Assembly: GCF_030272615.1 (NCBI RefSeq)
Contig: NC_081407.1
Span: forward strand, 440,231,213 to 440,295,212
Length of the DNA stretch: 64,000 nucleotides
Source: Cryptomeria japonica
Lineage: Eukaryota > Streptophyta > Pinopsida > Cupressales > Cupressaceae
Reading direction: 5' to 3'
Shown here: piece by piece, positions 10,533 to 20,427 of the stretch
How the letters are laid out: every line of letters starts with the position of its first letter
How positions within the stretch are numbered: the stretch's first letter is position 1
Made by a program: the position numbers and the translations under genes
The notes under the pieces: model-generated
The model's database searches: none
Told to the model about the DNA's origin: nothing
The model's input: only the letters and a program-made list of their open reading frames with translations

Positions 10533-11064
10533 CTATTCATCAATCTTCACATTTGCACTTTCAATGATTTTCTGCAATCTCTTATTAAAACATCTATATG
10601 CCTTGCTCTTAGATGAATAAGCAAAAAATATTCCTTCATCACTTCTAGGATCAAATTTGCCAATATAATCATCTCTCCTAATATAACATTTACTTCCAAA
10701 TATTCTGAAATATTTAAGAGTAGGAGTATTACCAAACCATAGTTCATGAGGGTTCTTACCGGTTTCACCTTTGATGTGAACTTTGTTGAATATATAAACA
10801 ACTATATTGACTGCTTCTCTCCAATACACATGAGGTAGGTTTTCTTCTAATATCATGCTTCTAGCTACATCCAAAATAGTTATGTTCCTCCTTTCCACAA
10901 CTCCATTTTGTTGGGGTGTCTGAGGTGCTGATAATTTACTTCTGATTCCATTCACTTCACAGAATGTATTAAATTCCTTAGATGTAAATTCACCTCCTTG
11001 ATTTGATCTCAAACATTTGATTTTCTAAATGGTTTCATTCTCTACCATCACTTTGAATAGTTTG
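10533..11064 (-). pseudogene. pol: C1 integrase core, C-terminal half
   Basis: This half has SNQGGEFTSKEF, where the second catalytic Asp is expected but Asn is present, and QQNGVVERRNITI, which supplies the catalytic Glu. It continues with the typical copia tail: ANIVVYIFNKV-like, KNPHELWFG, then YFRIFGSKCYIRRDD. A stop ends the frame at 10533. The N-terminal half is at 12412-12934; the two are joined in frame if the solo LTR and one copy of its 5-bp duplication are removed. The D-to-N change matches a G-to-A transition and would abolish strand transfer. Confidence 0.8.
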
Positions 11065-12411
11065 TGTAGCATAGAAATTAGGAATCATCAAAACAAGTAG
11101 ATCAATCAAAACACAAGACATGATAACTCAATCAAAAGAACTCTCATTGAAATGAACCTAATTCCAAAGCACATTCAATAGAGGCACAAAAACAAAGCAT
11201 TTAAAAGAAAATGTCATGCAAACCATATAACAATTCGGATGCTTCTTCCATGCGGCTCCATTGTTGTTCTTTCCTCTTCAATGGGTTTGTGGATCTCACC
11301 TACAAGTGCTCACACAATTGAAAGCAAAAAGCTCAAGAGTACTAGAAATGAAAATTTGGTAGTTTGACAGAAATTCGGGATTCATGAAGGGATTGATTGA
11401 AGAAAATTATCCAATTTATAGAAGAATTGGATAAATGACAAGATTGGCATGATGCAATTCAAATGGAAATTGCAAATCAATATGTCAATTATGACAAATT
11501 ATGCACTTTCCATGCACAATTTGATTGATTGATAATTGATGACAAATTATGACACATTCTATGTCAAAATTGATTGATTATCAATTATGACAATTTCATG
11601 ACAAATTGAAATGTCATTCCCATAGAATTAGGAGATGAAATAGGAGGGAAAAGAATTTAGAAATTTAGAAATTTAGAAAATTGAAATTGATGAAAATTAG
11701 GAATTAGAAATTGATGGAAATTAGAATTTAGTGAATTAGAAGAAATTAGGTAAATTAATTAGGAATTTGTCATTTATTAATTAATTTACAAGAGGAAGAA
11801 TAATTAGCCAATTAAATAAAGATTTAATTGTAATGAGAAGACCTAGGATTAATAAATAATTTAGTAATCCTAGAGGAAGAAATGACAAATTAGGTTAAAT
11901 GAATAAATCATAAAACCCTAGAAGACGAATTAGGAATGCGAAAATGACAATTAGGTCTTGATTGAAGATAATTAATGTCATGATTTTGAATTGATAAATG
12001 ACCAGTGCAACAAAATGATTTGATTAATAAAATGTGCCAATTGACAAGGAACAATGACAAATTGATCCAAATTGACATAATTGAGACAGACAACGATCGA
12101 TGACAAATCGGTCGCAAGATTGATAGGAGGACAAAACCCTAATTAGGATTGACGATGTCCAAAATGATGACAAATTAGCACGCACATTGATGCAACAAGA
12201 TAAGTTCGATCAAAATCATGATTGGATAATGTTGTCGACAAGACCAAATTCGAAGACGAGATGATAGAAAAATGACTCGATGCTCGCAAATGATAAAAAC
12301 CAAGTGCGTGACATAGGAGAAATGTTAATACGATGCAAAAACCTAAAATGAGGCAATGCGCAAATGTTAAAGTATGACTTCGCAAGCGTTGACCATTTTT
12401 AGGTGCCTACA
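11065..12411 (-). mobile_element. Solo gypsy-type LTR inside C1 integrase
   Basis: The 1347-bp LTR begins TGTAGCATAG (11065) and ends GTGCCTACA (12411), with TGTAG/CTACA terminal inverted repeats. It is flanked on both sides by a perfect 5-bp target duplication, GTTTG (11060-11064 and 12412-12416). The minus strand is probably the sense strand, because its start TGTAGGCACCTAAAAATGG resembles the 5' end of the Tat1 LTR. It is AT-rich with TTTAGAAA-type runs and no coding capacity. Solo LTRs arise by recombination between the two LTRs of a full element. Confidence 0.92.
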
Positions 12412-13100
12412 GTTTGAATTTCCCAAAAGCTTCTGATTTCTCCCTGAGAAAAGTAACCCAACACATTCTAGAATAATAATCAATGATTAGCATAAAATAT
12501 CTATCTTCTTGTAAACTTCTAGTTCTTGCTGGACCATATAAATTAGTATGAATTAAGTCAAGAACATTATTGGATTTTTCTAGAATACTCTTAAAAGTTT
12601 CTCTAACTTGCTTTGCAAATTGACATTCCTTACATACCGGATTGTGATGTTTAACAATCTTAGGTAAATCCCTTACTGCCTTAGTTGAACTGATTTTCAC
12701 AATGCAATCAAGATTTACATGACATAGTCTCTTATGCCATAACCAACTTTCATCAATATGTGCAATCAAGCATGTCTTCTCATTGTTATTCAAATGAAAG
12801 ATATTACCTCTAGTTTGATTACCGATTGCAATTTCCAAACTAGTTCTATTCATGATTTTGCATTTACCATTCTTGAATTTTAATTGAAATCCCTTTTCAA
12901 CTAATTGACCAACACTCAAATGATTATACTTCAAACCTTAAACATAGTAAACATTATCAGTATTGTGCTTACCATCAAAAGATATAGTGCCTTTTCCTTT
13001 GATCAAACAAGCTTTGTCATCTCCAAATCTTACTAGACCTCCATTATATTCCTAAAAGGTTAAAAATTTACTCTCATCACCAGTCATATGATGTGAACAT
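12412..13100 (-). pseudogene. pol: C1 gag-pre-integrase and integrase N-terminal half
   Basis: From the protease end the frame runs through the gag-pre-integrase segment with HLNNNEKTCL and the HHCC zinc module (WLWHKRLCHVN then CKECQFAK). It then enters the integrase core: NVLDLIHTNLYGPARTRSL. The usual first catalytic Asp in the LIHTD motif is Asn here (LIHTN). The frame reaches FLREKSEAFGKF, where the solo LTR interrupts it. Stops occur near 12936 and 13052. Both integrase aspartates of C1 are therefore Asn, and the element was catalytically dead. Confidence 0.82.
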
Positions 13101-14240
13101 CCAAAATCAATGATCCATTCTTCCTTTTCTTCAATTTTAGCTGCCAGAGCTTGCTCTACCATTTCAATAGTAGGTGGTAGTTGATCTTCTGTTATGGTAG
13201 AAAAATCCCATCCATTGTTTGTTGGTTCCTCATCAAAATCATTAGTAACTCCTTCATCAGAATAGTAACCTGATTTGTCTCTATTCTTCTTAAATTTGTA
13301 TCTCTGATATGCAGGGTTAGGCCTATATGTTCTTTTAGCTTCTTCTTTCAATCTTGCATGTCTATCAGGACACCTAGATTCCATATGACCAATTTTATTA
13401 CAGTTAAAACATTTAAATGGTGCTTTACCTTCATACTTACTTCCAACTGGACCTTTAGGCATTTTCCTTGCAAATAGTGCTTCAAGCTCTTCAAGTTCTT
13501 AATTTTCTCTTCTGATTTCTTCAAGTTCTCTAGCATAGAGTGCTTTCCAATCAGATTTTTCAGATGATGATGATGATGCTGCAGATGATGAAGCTTTGAA
13601 AGAAAAATATGTCTTAATTGTAGCAATAGGACCAAATTCCTCAAGTTCAAAAGATGAATGTTTTCCAACCAAAGTATCTCTAGATACTGATGCATTAGGA
13701 ATTGTTCTCAATTCATTAATAGCATTTACTTTCATCTTGTATGCTGGTGGCAAAGCTCTTAAAACTTTAGAAACAGTTTCATCTTCACTTAAGCATCCTC
13801 CACAACATTGTATACCCAAAAAAATTTCATTAACTCTTTCCATAAAAGTAGAAATCCTTTCATCTTCTTCCTTTTTTCAGATTTTCATACTTGGCCTAGA
13901 AGCATTCCAGTTTTGCAATTTTGACAGTGGTATCACCTTAATTGAATGTCTCCAATTTATCCCAAATAGCTCTAATAGTAGATCGGTCTGATAATCTCAT
14001 GATTTGTTGATCTGACAATGCACTCAAAAGTTCTTCTCTTGCTTTGTAATCATTCTCCTGATCTTTAGCAAAGGTTGGTGGATTAGGTTGACTTTATGTA
14101 GGACCAACATAGCCATTCTTTGTAACATCCCATATGTCTCTTCCAATGCAATTCAGATGTGTCTCCGTTCTGATCTTCCATAGAACATATTTAGTTCCAT
14201 CAAGCTTCAAATTGTCCTTCTTGAAATAGTTAGTTGCCAT
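13052..14240 (-). pseudogene. gag: C1 Gag and protease N-terminus
   Basis: Gag starts at the ATG at 14240 (MATNYFKKDNLKLDGTKYV), 45 nt after the primer-binding site. The N-terminal half is the UBN2-type copia Gag (VLWKIRTETHLNCIG). A frameshift near 13860 links it to ERVNEIFLGIQ and the LRALPPAYKMKVNAI core. A serine-rich stretch (13565-13600) precedes the single CCHC knuckle, CFNCNKIGHMESRC (about 13390). The protease begins with WIIDFGCSHHMTGD at about 13100: the Asp-Ser-Gly triplet has become Asp-Phe-Gly. Stops are present at about 14098, 13950 and 13500. A decayed Ty1/copia Gag with good motif support. Confidence 0.82.
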
Positions 14241-14284
14241 AGAATCTCCTCAAGCTATTAAACTTCTGTAAAAAGAGGACTTCT

Positions 14285-14295
14285 CTCTGATACCA
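14285..14295 (-). promoter_or_regulatory. C1 primer-binding site (initiator tRNA-Met)
   Basis: Minus-strand TGGTATCAGAG lies two bases inside the LTR end at 14298. It is the complement of the initiator tRNA-Met 3' end used by most plant copia elements. Confidence 0.9.
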
Positions 14296-14297
14296 AT

Positions 14298-15380
14298 TGT
14301 TAGGACCCAAAGGCAACTGAGAGGGGGGGGGGGTGAATCAATTGTCTATTAATTTCAATTCAAATATAACTTAACCAAACTTAGTGCATAATATCGGTAA
14401 ACCAAACTTTAATGTCGGTAGATAGTTTAGTAGTTAATAACAGTACCAGTAAAGTTTAATGCATGAAACAGAAAGACAAATAACACACACAACACATAAT
14501 ATAGTTTTTTGTACGTGGAAACCCTGTAAGGGGAAAAACCATGGTGGGAAACCTTACCCACAATTAGATGATACTACTACAAATAGTATGTGTACAAATG
14601 GGGTCTGCACATGCAGAAAGGCCAACTGCCTAGAGCTCACTACTCAATCACAAAATGGGAGTCACACTAACTACAATTGGATAGTTAAATCCAATGATAA
14701 TGTACTGCTCAAAATAGCATCTTCATATGCTGGATTCAGTACCGGTTAAGCTCTGATTTTCCTTCCTCATACCTTCCTTGAATCTTCAAATGATGTCTGC
14801 ATGTATAGCTCTACTTATATTCACATATACCTTATTACAATCCTTTTTCACACTTCTTTACATAATCTCATAAATGAGATCTTACATATATACCAAAACC
14901 TAAGACCAAATGTGTAGGTCGGCTCACTAAGATACTACAATTAAATTAATTACAAATGAATCAATATGTGATGCATGATGTTGGCTCAATAAATTTACAA
15001 TAATAATCAATAAATAAAACATCTCCATAGTGTGTCATGCTGATCTGGAATAGATAATGCTTGCCGGTCCATAACCTAGACCTATTTGCCGATAACAACA
15101 AATATGCAAACTTGATTGTACCAATAATTAAATCAACAAAACCAAGTGTCCAAACAATGTCTTCGACATAACCAAGTAATCTCCAGATGATAACAAATCA
15201 TCCTCACTGCCAGTGAACAATATAACCTATCGATTAACCAGATACCGGTGACTATGCATAACTCACTGAACATGCTAGTGAACATAACCAAAGATCTCCA
15301 AGTGTTGACAAGTGTTCTCAAGTGTTGACAAGTGTTGACATCAATGAAAAAACCAATGCAATACATCCATAATACCAACA
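14298..15380 (-). mobile_element. C1 5' LTR
   Basis: On the minus strand the LTR starts TGTTGGTATT at 15380 and ends GGTCCTAACA at 14298 (1083 bp). Near its 3' end is the G-tract motif (14314-14344). Upstream it has the ACGTGGAAACCC...GGGGAAAAACC segment and the GCATGTGCAGA...CTAGAGCTCAC block that recur in the other copia-type LTRs. An AAGTGTTGAC repeat, four times, sits at about 15299-15341. The 5-bp target site to the right is ATGTC; its partner is off the window. Confidence 0.85.
14314..14344 (-). promoter_or_regulatory. LTR 3'-end hairpin with C-rich loop (C1)
   Basis: In the sense (minus) strand CAATTGA pairs with TCAGTTG with one G-U pair, enclosing a loop with a run of eleven C. It lies about 15 nt before the LTR end, next to the primer-binding site. 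Confidence 0.7.
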
Positions 15381-16202
15381 ATGTCTCCTATTAATGAATA
15401 TACTACACTTGGTTTGCTCGATATGACTTTTTCATCATTATTTCCTAATGGTCAATGAGATTTTCTTGAACCATGAATGAGGAGAATACATCTGTATGAA
15501 TTTATCAAACACTTTCTATGATATAGAGATAATAGATTTGGTAAACATCCAAGGTTTTGTTATTACATTATGAATTTGATAATGAGACACCGTACAAAGG
15601 TCCACAAATATTTGCATGAAAAGAAGTCTGAACAAGATGTCAATCACTATACATGAGTTGCGCGAGCATATGTATAATATGCCACAATCCCATCTAGCAG
15701 ATACATTGATGCAATTTGGAATGACTCTAAAGGGCACACGATAATATTGGACTAAGATTCAAGCTTAATTAACAAACATGCTTCATCAGATCAGGACACC
15801 AACAATATTTTTACATTGAGTGCAACATACTTGTATTGGCTAGAATTACATGCATTGATGTCAGGAACAACTCCTAACAACTCTTGTGAAGTTAAACTAT
15901 GGGGAAAGAAGAATGTCATAGACTATCCACACATTGTTGCACAATACATGCATTTATGATACACAACTTTTAGAAAATAATTTTTGCAGAAAGGAATGAA
16001 TGTAAGAGACTATTGGTGCAGATACGAGTGGCAACATAAGGGATCAGCGCATGTGCATGGTTCCTTATGATTAAATGGAGCACCAAATATGGATACCATA
16101 AATTGGAATGATCCACATCAAGTGATGGATTCTAAAGAATATTAGCATGATTTAGTTCATGCATGCAACCCTCGAGTCAATCTACACCATCAAAACATAC
16201 AG

Positions 16203-16283
16203 GTATGATGCTATCTACTAAAGAAGAAAGTACTCTTTTACAAAATTAATATAATAGTTTCTAAAATAAAATTGGCATTTTAG
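16203..16283 (+). other. Helitron intron 1 (81 nt)
   Basis: GTATGATG at 16203 and CATTTTAG ending at 16283 flank an AT-rich stretch. Splicing joins ...CATACAG to GTGTATCAAAAC, continuing the Rep frame. Confidence 0.65.
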
Positions 16284-16447
16284 GTGTATCAAAACTTCTC
16301 TCTACATCCATGTCTAAAAATCACAAGGCAACTATCAAAGACTCCTTTAAAAGATGACTATGATGATATTTTGAACACCATTCAATGACACACAGCGTGT
16401 AAAGAAGGTGCATGTCTTTGGAAAAAATGAGGAAAATTGGTATGCAG

Positions 16448-16547
16448 GTAAAAAATTTGAAACAAATTCCTCAAAATACATCTGAAATATTGTACTCCTT
16501 TCATATAATAGTGAGTTTAAAAAATGTTAAATTTCAATGACATATAG
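16448..16547 (+). other. Helitron intron 2 (100 nt)
   Basis: GTAAAAAA starts at 16448 and CATATAG ends at 16547. Splicing joins VC-R across a codon to YNAPWPL, matching the CR(F/Y)N-PWP signature of Helitron Rep. Confidence 0.75.
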
Positions 16548-16884
16548 GTACAATGCACCATGGCCATTAAATTTAGAAGGCTCTAAAATATATAGAGATT
16601 TGGAAATCAATGAAATGAAATTTAAGACAATTAGAAATGATGATAGAGTCAACTCATACAATCGTTGGATACTTCAACTCTGGCAATCAAATACGGATTG
16701 GCAACCTGTTATGTCAAAACATGTCGTCATTAAATGCATTGCCTAGTATGCAACCAAAGTTGAAAGAATCTCTAAAACATACTATCAAATTTTACGATGG
16801 CTAGAAAATGTGCAAAGTCTTGATGATCTTGCAGTATATGCTTACATAAAGCTTCTCGCTAAAACAATAATAGAAAGAGCTATT

Positions 16885-17242
16885 GGAGCCCAAGAAACTT
16901 GCCACATGCTACTAGAACTTCCATTGGTGGAAAGTAGTAGAAGGTTCATCAATTTGAATGTTTCAAAACAAGTATTCAAGTGTGTACATGTAGATGTTTA
17001 TGATGACACTGAACAACAAAACATATCTTTCATCGATGCGTACAAGAATAAGCCTCAATATATGGAGCCCAAGAAACTTGCCACATGCTACTAGAACTTC
17101 CATTGGTGTAAAGTAGTAGAAGGTTCATCAATTTGAATGTTCCAAAACAATTATGCATGTATGTATAGATGTTGATAATGACACTGAACAAAAAAATATA
17201 TCTTTCATCAATGCATACAAGAATAGGCCTCATTATATGGAG
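16885..17242 (+). repeat. 179-bp tandem duplication in Helitron Rep
   Basis: Unit 1 (16885-17063) and unit 2 (17064-17242) share the GGAGCCCAAGAAACTTGCC start and most of their length. Because 179 is not a multiple of three, the second unit breaks the frame. Divergence between the units shows that the duplication is old. Confidence 0.88.
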
Positions 17243-17308
17243 CCTATACCGCTCATTGATGCTCCAAAATCATGAAACTAGAACTATAAAAAAGAAAGGC
17301 CAAAACAT

Positions 17309-19200
17309 ATGGACACGAAGGAAATAGCAGCTATTATTCAAGTATTTCCAACGTTTCCAATAGTTCCAGCTCGTGATTCAAACACATGGATATTTTTTTG
17401 CTTTTCCAAACTCTTGCTCTACAAACCCTTTCATGACATCAAAATGGACATTGGCCACAATGATGAAACAATAGTAGCAACAAGGGATGATTTCAAATAT
17501 AATCAATGTAACTTACAAAGAAGACATGATTTAGAAAATATTGAAGATGACACAGTTTCAGAATCAGAAGATACCAACAATGCCCAAGTCAGTATTACAA
17601 AATATGAATGGGAAATTATATCGACACTTCATCATCAATAAATATTGTGTGTATCAAAAATAGATATGTTGGGTCAAAGAGATATTGATCAACAAACGAA
17701 TTGATCTTTTGAATTTCAAGGTGAAGAATACACAAATATAGCATCAAACTTCATTAAGAGGATGAAAGAATGTGGAGGATTGATCTATGATGACATACCA
17801 GAAAATGTCAACTATGGAAACCTTAGTGACAAACAAAGAACGACAGTAAACATCATAATGACCCACTATCAAAGCTCTCAAAGTAGACCACCTTTGCGTA
17901 TGATAATCCAAGGCACATCAGGAACAAGTAAGTCACATTTAATTAGTGCCATCAAACAATCATTGCAGAATGCATCCTCTCCAGAACACTTAGCTCTGCT
18001 TCTACTCACACTAATCGATGTTGTCACATTCAACATTGGAGCAACAAAAATTCATTATAAGTTGTGATTACCAATAAACAATTTCACTAACCTGCAAGGC
18101 ACAAGACTTATGAGTTTCCAAGAAGTAATGTCCCACATTAAATACATATTAATAGATGAAATGAGCTTCTTGGGATATAGGTTACTTGAAAATATAGACT
18201 ATCAACTTCGGCAAGCATTTCCTGAGAACAATCATAAAAAATTTGGAGGTAACTTGCATATCTACATGCCATTACTTAAAATATGAATTCTACATTGCAA
18301 TACACTTTCATTATTATATTACAATATAAATTTTACAATACATGAACCTCAAAAACCTACTAAATTTTTTATTTAGGGATTTCTATGATATTGGTTGGAG
18401 ATTTGGCACAATTACCTCCAGTGAATGATAGACCAACATATGCAAATGGAAGACATGCAAAGATATTGTGGAAAGAATTCAAAACAGTTTTTACATTAGA
18501 GCATATTTTTTAGACATGATGGACATAGTATCGAACAAGAAAGATTTTGTCTTCTCCTATCAAACATAAAAGATGCAAATCCAACAATAGATGATTGGAT
18601 TCTACTCATATCAAGAACAAATACCAAATTGATTGTTGCAAAAAATGAGAAGTTCAAAAATAGTGTTCACTTATTCTCAACAAATGACAATGTCTACAAG
18701 CATAACATGAAAAAACTTTATTCATTATCAAATCTCGTTGCACGAAGCATTGTAGTGAAAAAAACAACTATCTCCATAGAAGAACATGATAATGATGGGC
18801 TCGATATGGAATTACTATTGAGTAAAAATGCAAGGGTAATGTTAAATTCAAACTTATGGATAGAAGAAAGTCTTGTCAATGGATCACTCGGTTATGTTTG
18901 AAGTATTGTATTCACACTTGAAACAATGCCACCACAACTACAATTATATGTACTTGTAGATTTTCAAAGCTACACGGGATTTCCATTTGATGATCGACAT
19001 CCACAAATAGTTCCAATTCCACCTATTTCAAAGGGTACGATAAAGAAAGTACCATTGATATTGGCTTGGGCTTTAACAATACACAAGTCACAATGTCTTA
19101 CACTTGAAAAATCCAATATTGATATAAGTCCCACAGAAAGAAGTGGTCTTACATTTTTTGTCATATCATGCATAAAATCATTTGGAGCATATGAATAATG
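17309..19200 (+). pseudogene. Helitron PIF1-type helicase remnant, with one intron
   Basis: A spacer with FFCFSKLLLYKPF (17309-17641) precedes the helicase. Walker A appears as IIQGTSGTSKSHLI (about 17910; usual GTAGTGKS, here GTSGTSKS). Walker B is YILIDEMSFLG (18150). Intron 3 (18249-18376) splits KFGG from ISMILVGDLAQLPPV. Later motifs are LISRTNTKL, KNARVMLNSNLWIEESLVNGSLG and the C-terminal RecD-like box LAWALTIHKSQCLTLEKS (19060; Gly of the HKSQG motif is Cys). PIF1-type helicases unwind the displaced strand during Helitron transposition. Stops and the intron mean no intact open frame. It is not a host PIF1 gene because the Rep domain is attached. Confidence 0.88.
18249..18376 (+). other. 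Helitron intron 3 (128 nt)
   Basis: GTAACTTGC starts at 18249 and TTTATTTAG ends at 18376. The interior is A/T-rich with stops in every frame. Splicing restores FGGISMILVGDLAQLPPV, a helicase motif read directly across the junction. Confidence 0.85.
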
Positions 19201-19260
19201 CCACTCTTCACATATGAAAGATATGAAAAATAAAAAAGGGTAAACAAGTATTGAGAAGAA

Positions 19261-20121
19261 AAGTTGAAGAGAATAGGCTAAAATCCCTAGAAATCGTTTG
19301 ACATAATAAATGTTGTTACATCACTATTTACTATTTGAATTTCTATTTCAATATATATTTTTAAGTTATGTTTTCTTTGTATATTGAAGTATTGCATTTC
19401 ATGTATTAGCATATTTATTTTTCAGTATAGACTATAGATTTGAAATTTTGAGAGCATAATTTCATCTAATAAATATACATGATTTCTAATTTTTTAGAAA
19501 TGTTTGAGAAATTATAACACATTTTATCCATTACTAAATTCTAAAATTAATATTTAATTTTTTTCAAAATTATCTTTATTTATATTGATGTATCTCATTT
19601 CATGTATTAATATATCTATTGTCATGTATAGAACATGAACTTGAAATGTTCAGAACCCAATTTCAATACTACACACATTGAGGCCCATAGTTTAGAAAAT
19701 AGTTTGATAATTCAAACTAAGGTGATTGGTTCAAATGGGTTCACCTAGACCAAAATGGACAAATTAATCAAATCAAAGGATTAAAATTTAAGACAGATGT
19801 TCAATGATTTAGAATATTGCAGCCGAAGAATAGCAATTAAACCCTATGAGGTAACAAAAGCTAATGAACTATACAACAAGATGCAAAAGGCCTCATTTAA
19901 ATTTGGACAATCCAATGGATATGTGCATGAGCTATTCTATACTAAAAAAAGATGAGGAATGCATTGATTTTTTAGGTCATGATATAATACAAAAAATGAA
20001 AAAAGAATAGAAATGACATTTTTACTACTATCTAATATATATACAATTTTAGTTACCTAATATGAAAACTTGAAAATACAATTTTTTTCATGCATATGAT
20101 GTTATGAACTATGGATACTAA
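19261..20121 (+). other. AT-rich sequence, left half of an old repeated unit
   Basis: No complete gene. Around 19800-19955 a 50-codon frame reads FNDLEYCSRRIAIKPYEV then TKANELYNKMQKASF; it weakly resembles the C-terminal half of the ORF at 35658-36008. The last 60 bp before 20121 (CATGCATATGATGTTATGAA...) match 36080-36115, so this segment and 35157-35500 are one repeat unit split by C2. Confidence 0.5.
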
Positions 20122-20133
20122 TGTTTGAATCCA

Positions 20134-20167
20134 AGAACACTGAGAGGGGGGGGTGAATCAGTGTTCT
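20134..20167 (-). promoter_or_regulatory. LTR 3'-end hairpin with C-rich loop (C2 3' LTR)
   Basis: AGAACACTGA (20134-20143) and TCAGTGTTCT (20158-20167) form a perfect 10-bp stem. In the sense strand the loop is a run of eight C flanked by TTCA and TC. It is the longest perfect stem of the six copies. Confidence 0.75.
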
Positions 20168-20427
20168 ATCAGAATATAAGATTTTAGCCTTATCAAAATA
20201 TTCATTCATCAAACGGTAAACATAATACATATAACTGAAACAAATAAAGCAATCACATAAAGGAACACCATGACACAGATAATTTATACGTGGAAAACCT
20301 CAATGAGGAAAAACAATAGTGGGATTTGTGACCCACAATATCAATTCATTGGACATATGAAGAGATATTACACATAATAGGGGCTTGCACATGCAGGAAG
20401 GCACACTGCCTAGAACACACTACTCAT

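Larger units (their letters stand above)
10058..15380 (-). mobile_element. C1: Ty1/copia-type LTR retrotransposon (gag-pol), truncated by Tat1
   Basis: Reading on the minus strand: LTR (15380-14298), iMet-type primer-binding site, Gag with one CCHC knuckle, protease, gag-pre-integrase, integrase and the start of RT. This order (integrase before RT) defines Ty1/copia. Tat1 inserted in the RT at 10057/10058, so the rest of RT, RNase H and the 3' LTR are off the left edge. A solo gypsy LTR splits the integrase. Apart from one frameshift in gag, the frame is preserved throughout once that LTR is removed, with scattered stops. C1 itself lies in a Helitron. Confidence 0.85.
15540..17300 (+). pseudogene. 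Helitron Rep (HUH endonuclease) remnant, with two introns
   Basis: The first part reads LMQFGMTLKGTR, TKIQA and TNMLHQIRTPTIF, typical Helitron-like N domain residues. The HUH metal-binding motif is kept at about 16050 (EWQHKGSAHVHG). After intron 1 (16203-16283) and intron 2 (16448-16547) come YNAPWPLN, ILQLWQSNTDWQPVMSKH, then the catalytic tyrosine region IA*YATK (16733-16758), where Lys has become TAG. IGAQETCHMLLELPL follows. The HUH protein nicks and joins the transposon strand through its tyrosine. Stops at several codons and a 179-bp duplication (16885-17242) make it dead. High confidence for family. Confidence 0.85.
15381..19260 (+). mobile_element. Decayed Helitron (Rep/helicase), 5' part cut off by C1
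   Basis: The plus strand carries, in order, the Helitron Rep endonuclease region, spacer and PIF1-type helicase, broken by stops and frameshifts but collinear. Three introns with GT-AG ends restore canonical protein joins. C1 inserted at 15380/15381, so the N-terminus lies beyond C1 and the window. I could not locate a CTRR end with hairpin; AT-rich sequence follows 19260. Helitrons transpose by a rolling-circle mechanism and insert between A and T. Confidence 0.85.

Noticed and set aside
14285-14295. tRNA gene fragment
   Set aside because: Only 11 nt complementary to initiator tRNA-Met next to an LTR: a primer-binding site. I found no cloverleaf anywhere in the window.
14321-14333. Long G homopolymer as a sequencing artefact
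   Set aside because: The same G/C tract with flanking stems recurs in six LTRs at the same place; exact run length may still be uncertain.
17762-19198. Host PIF1 helicase gene
   Set aside because: The helicase follows a Helitron Rep with HUH and tyrosine motifs on the same strand, so it is a Helitron protein.
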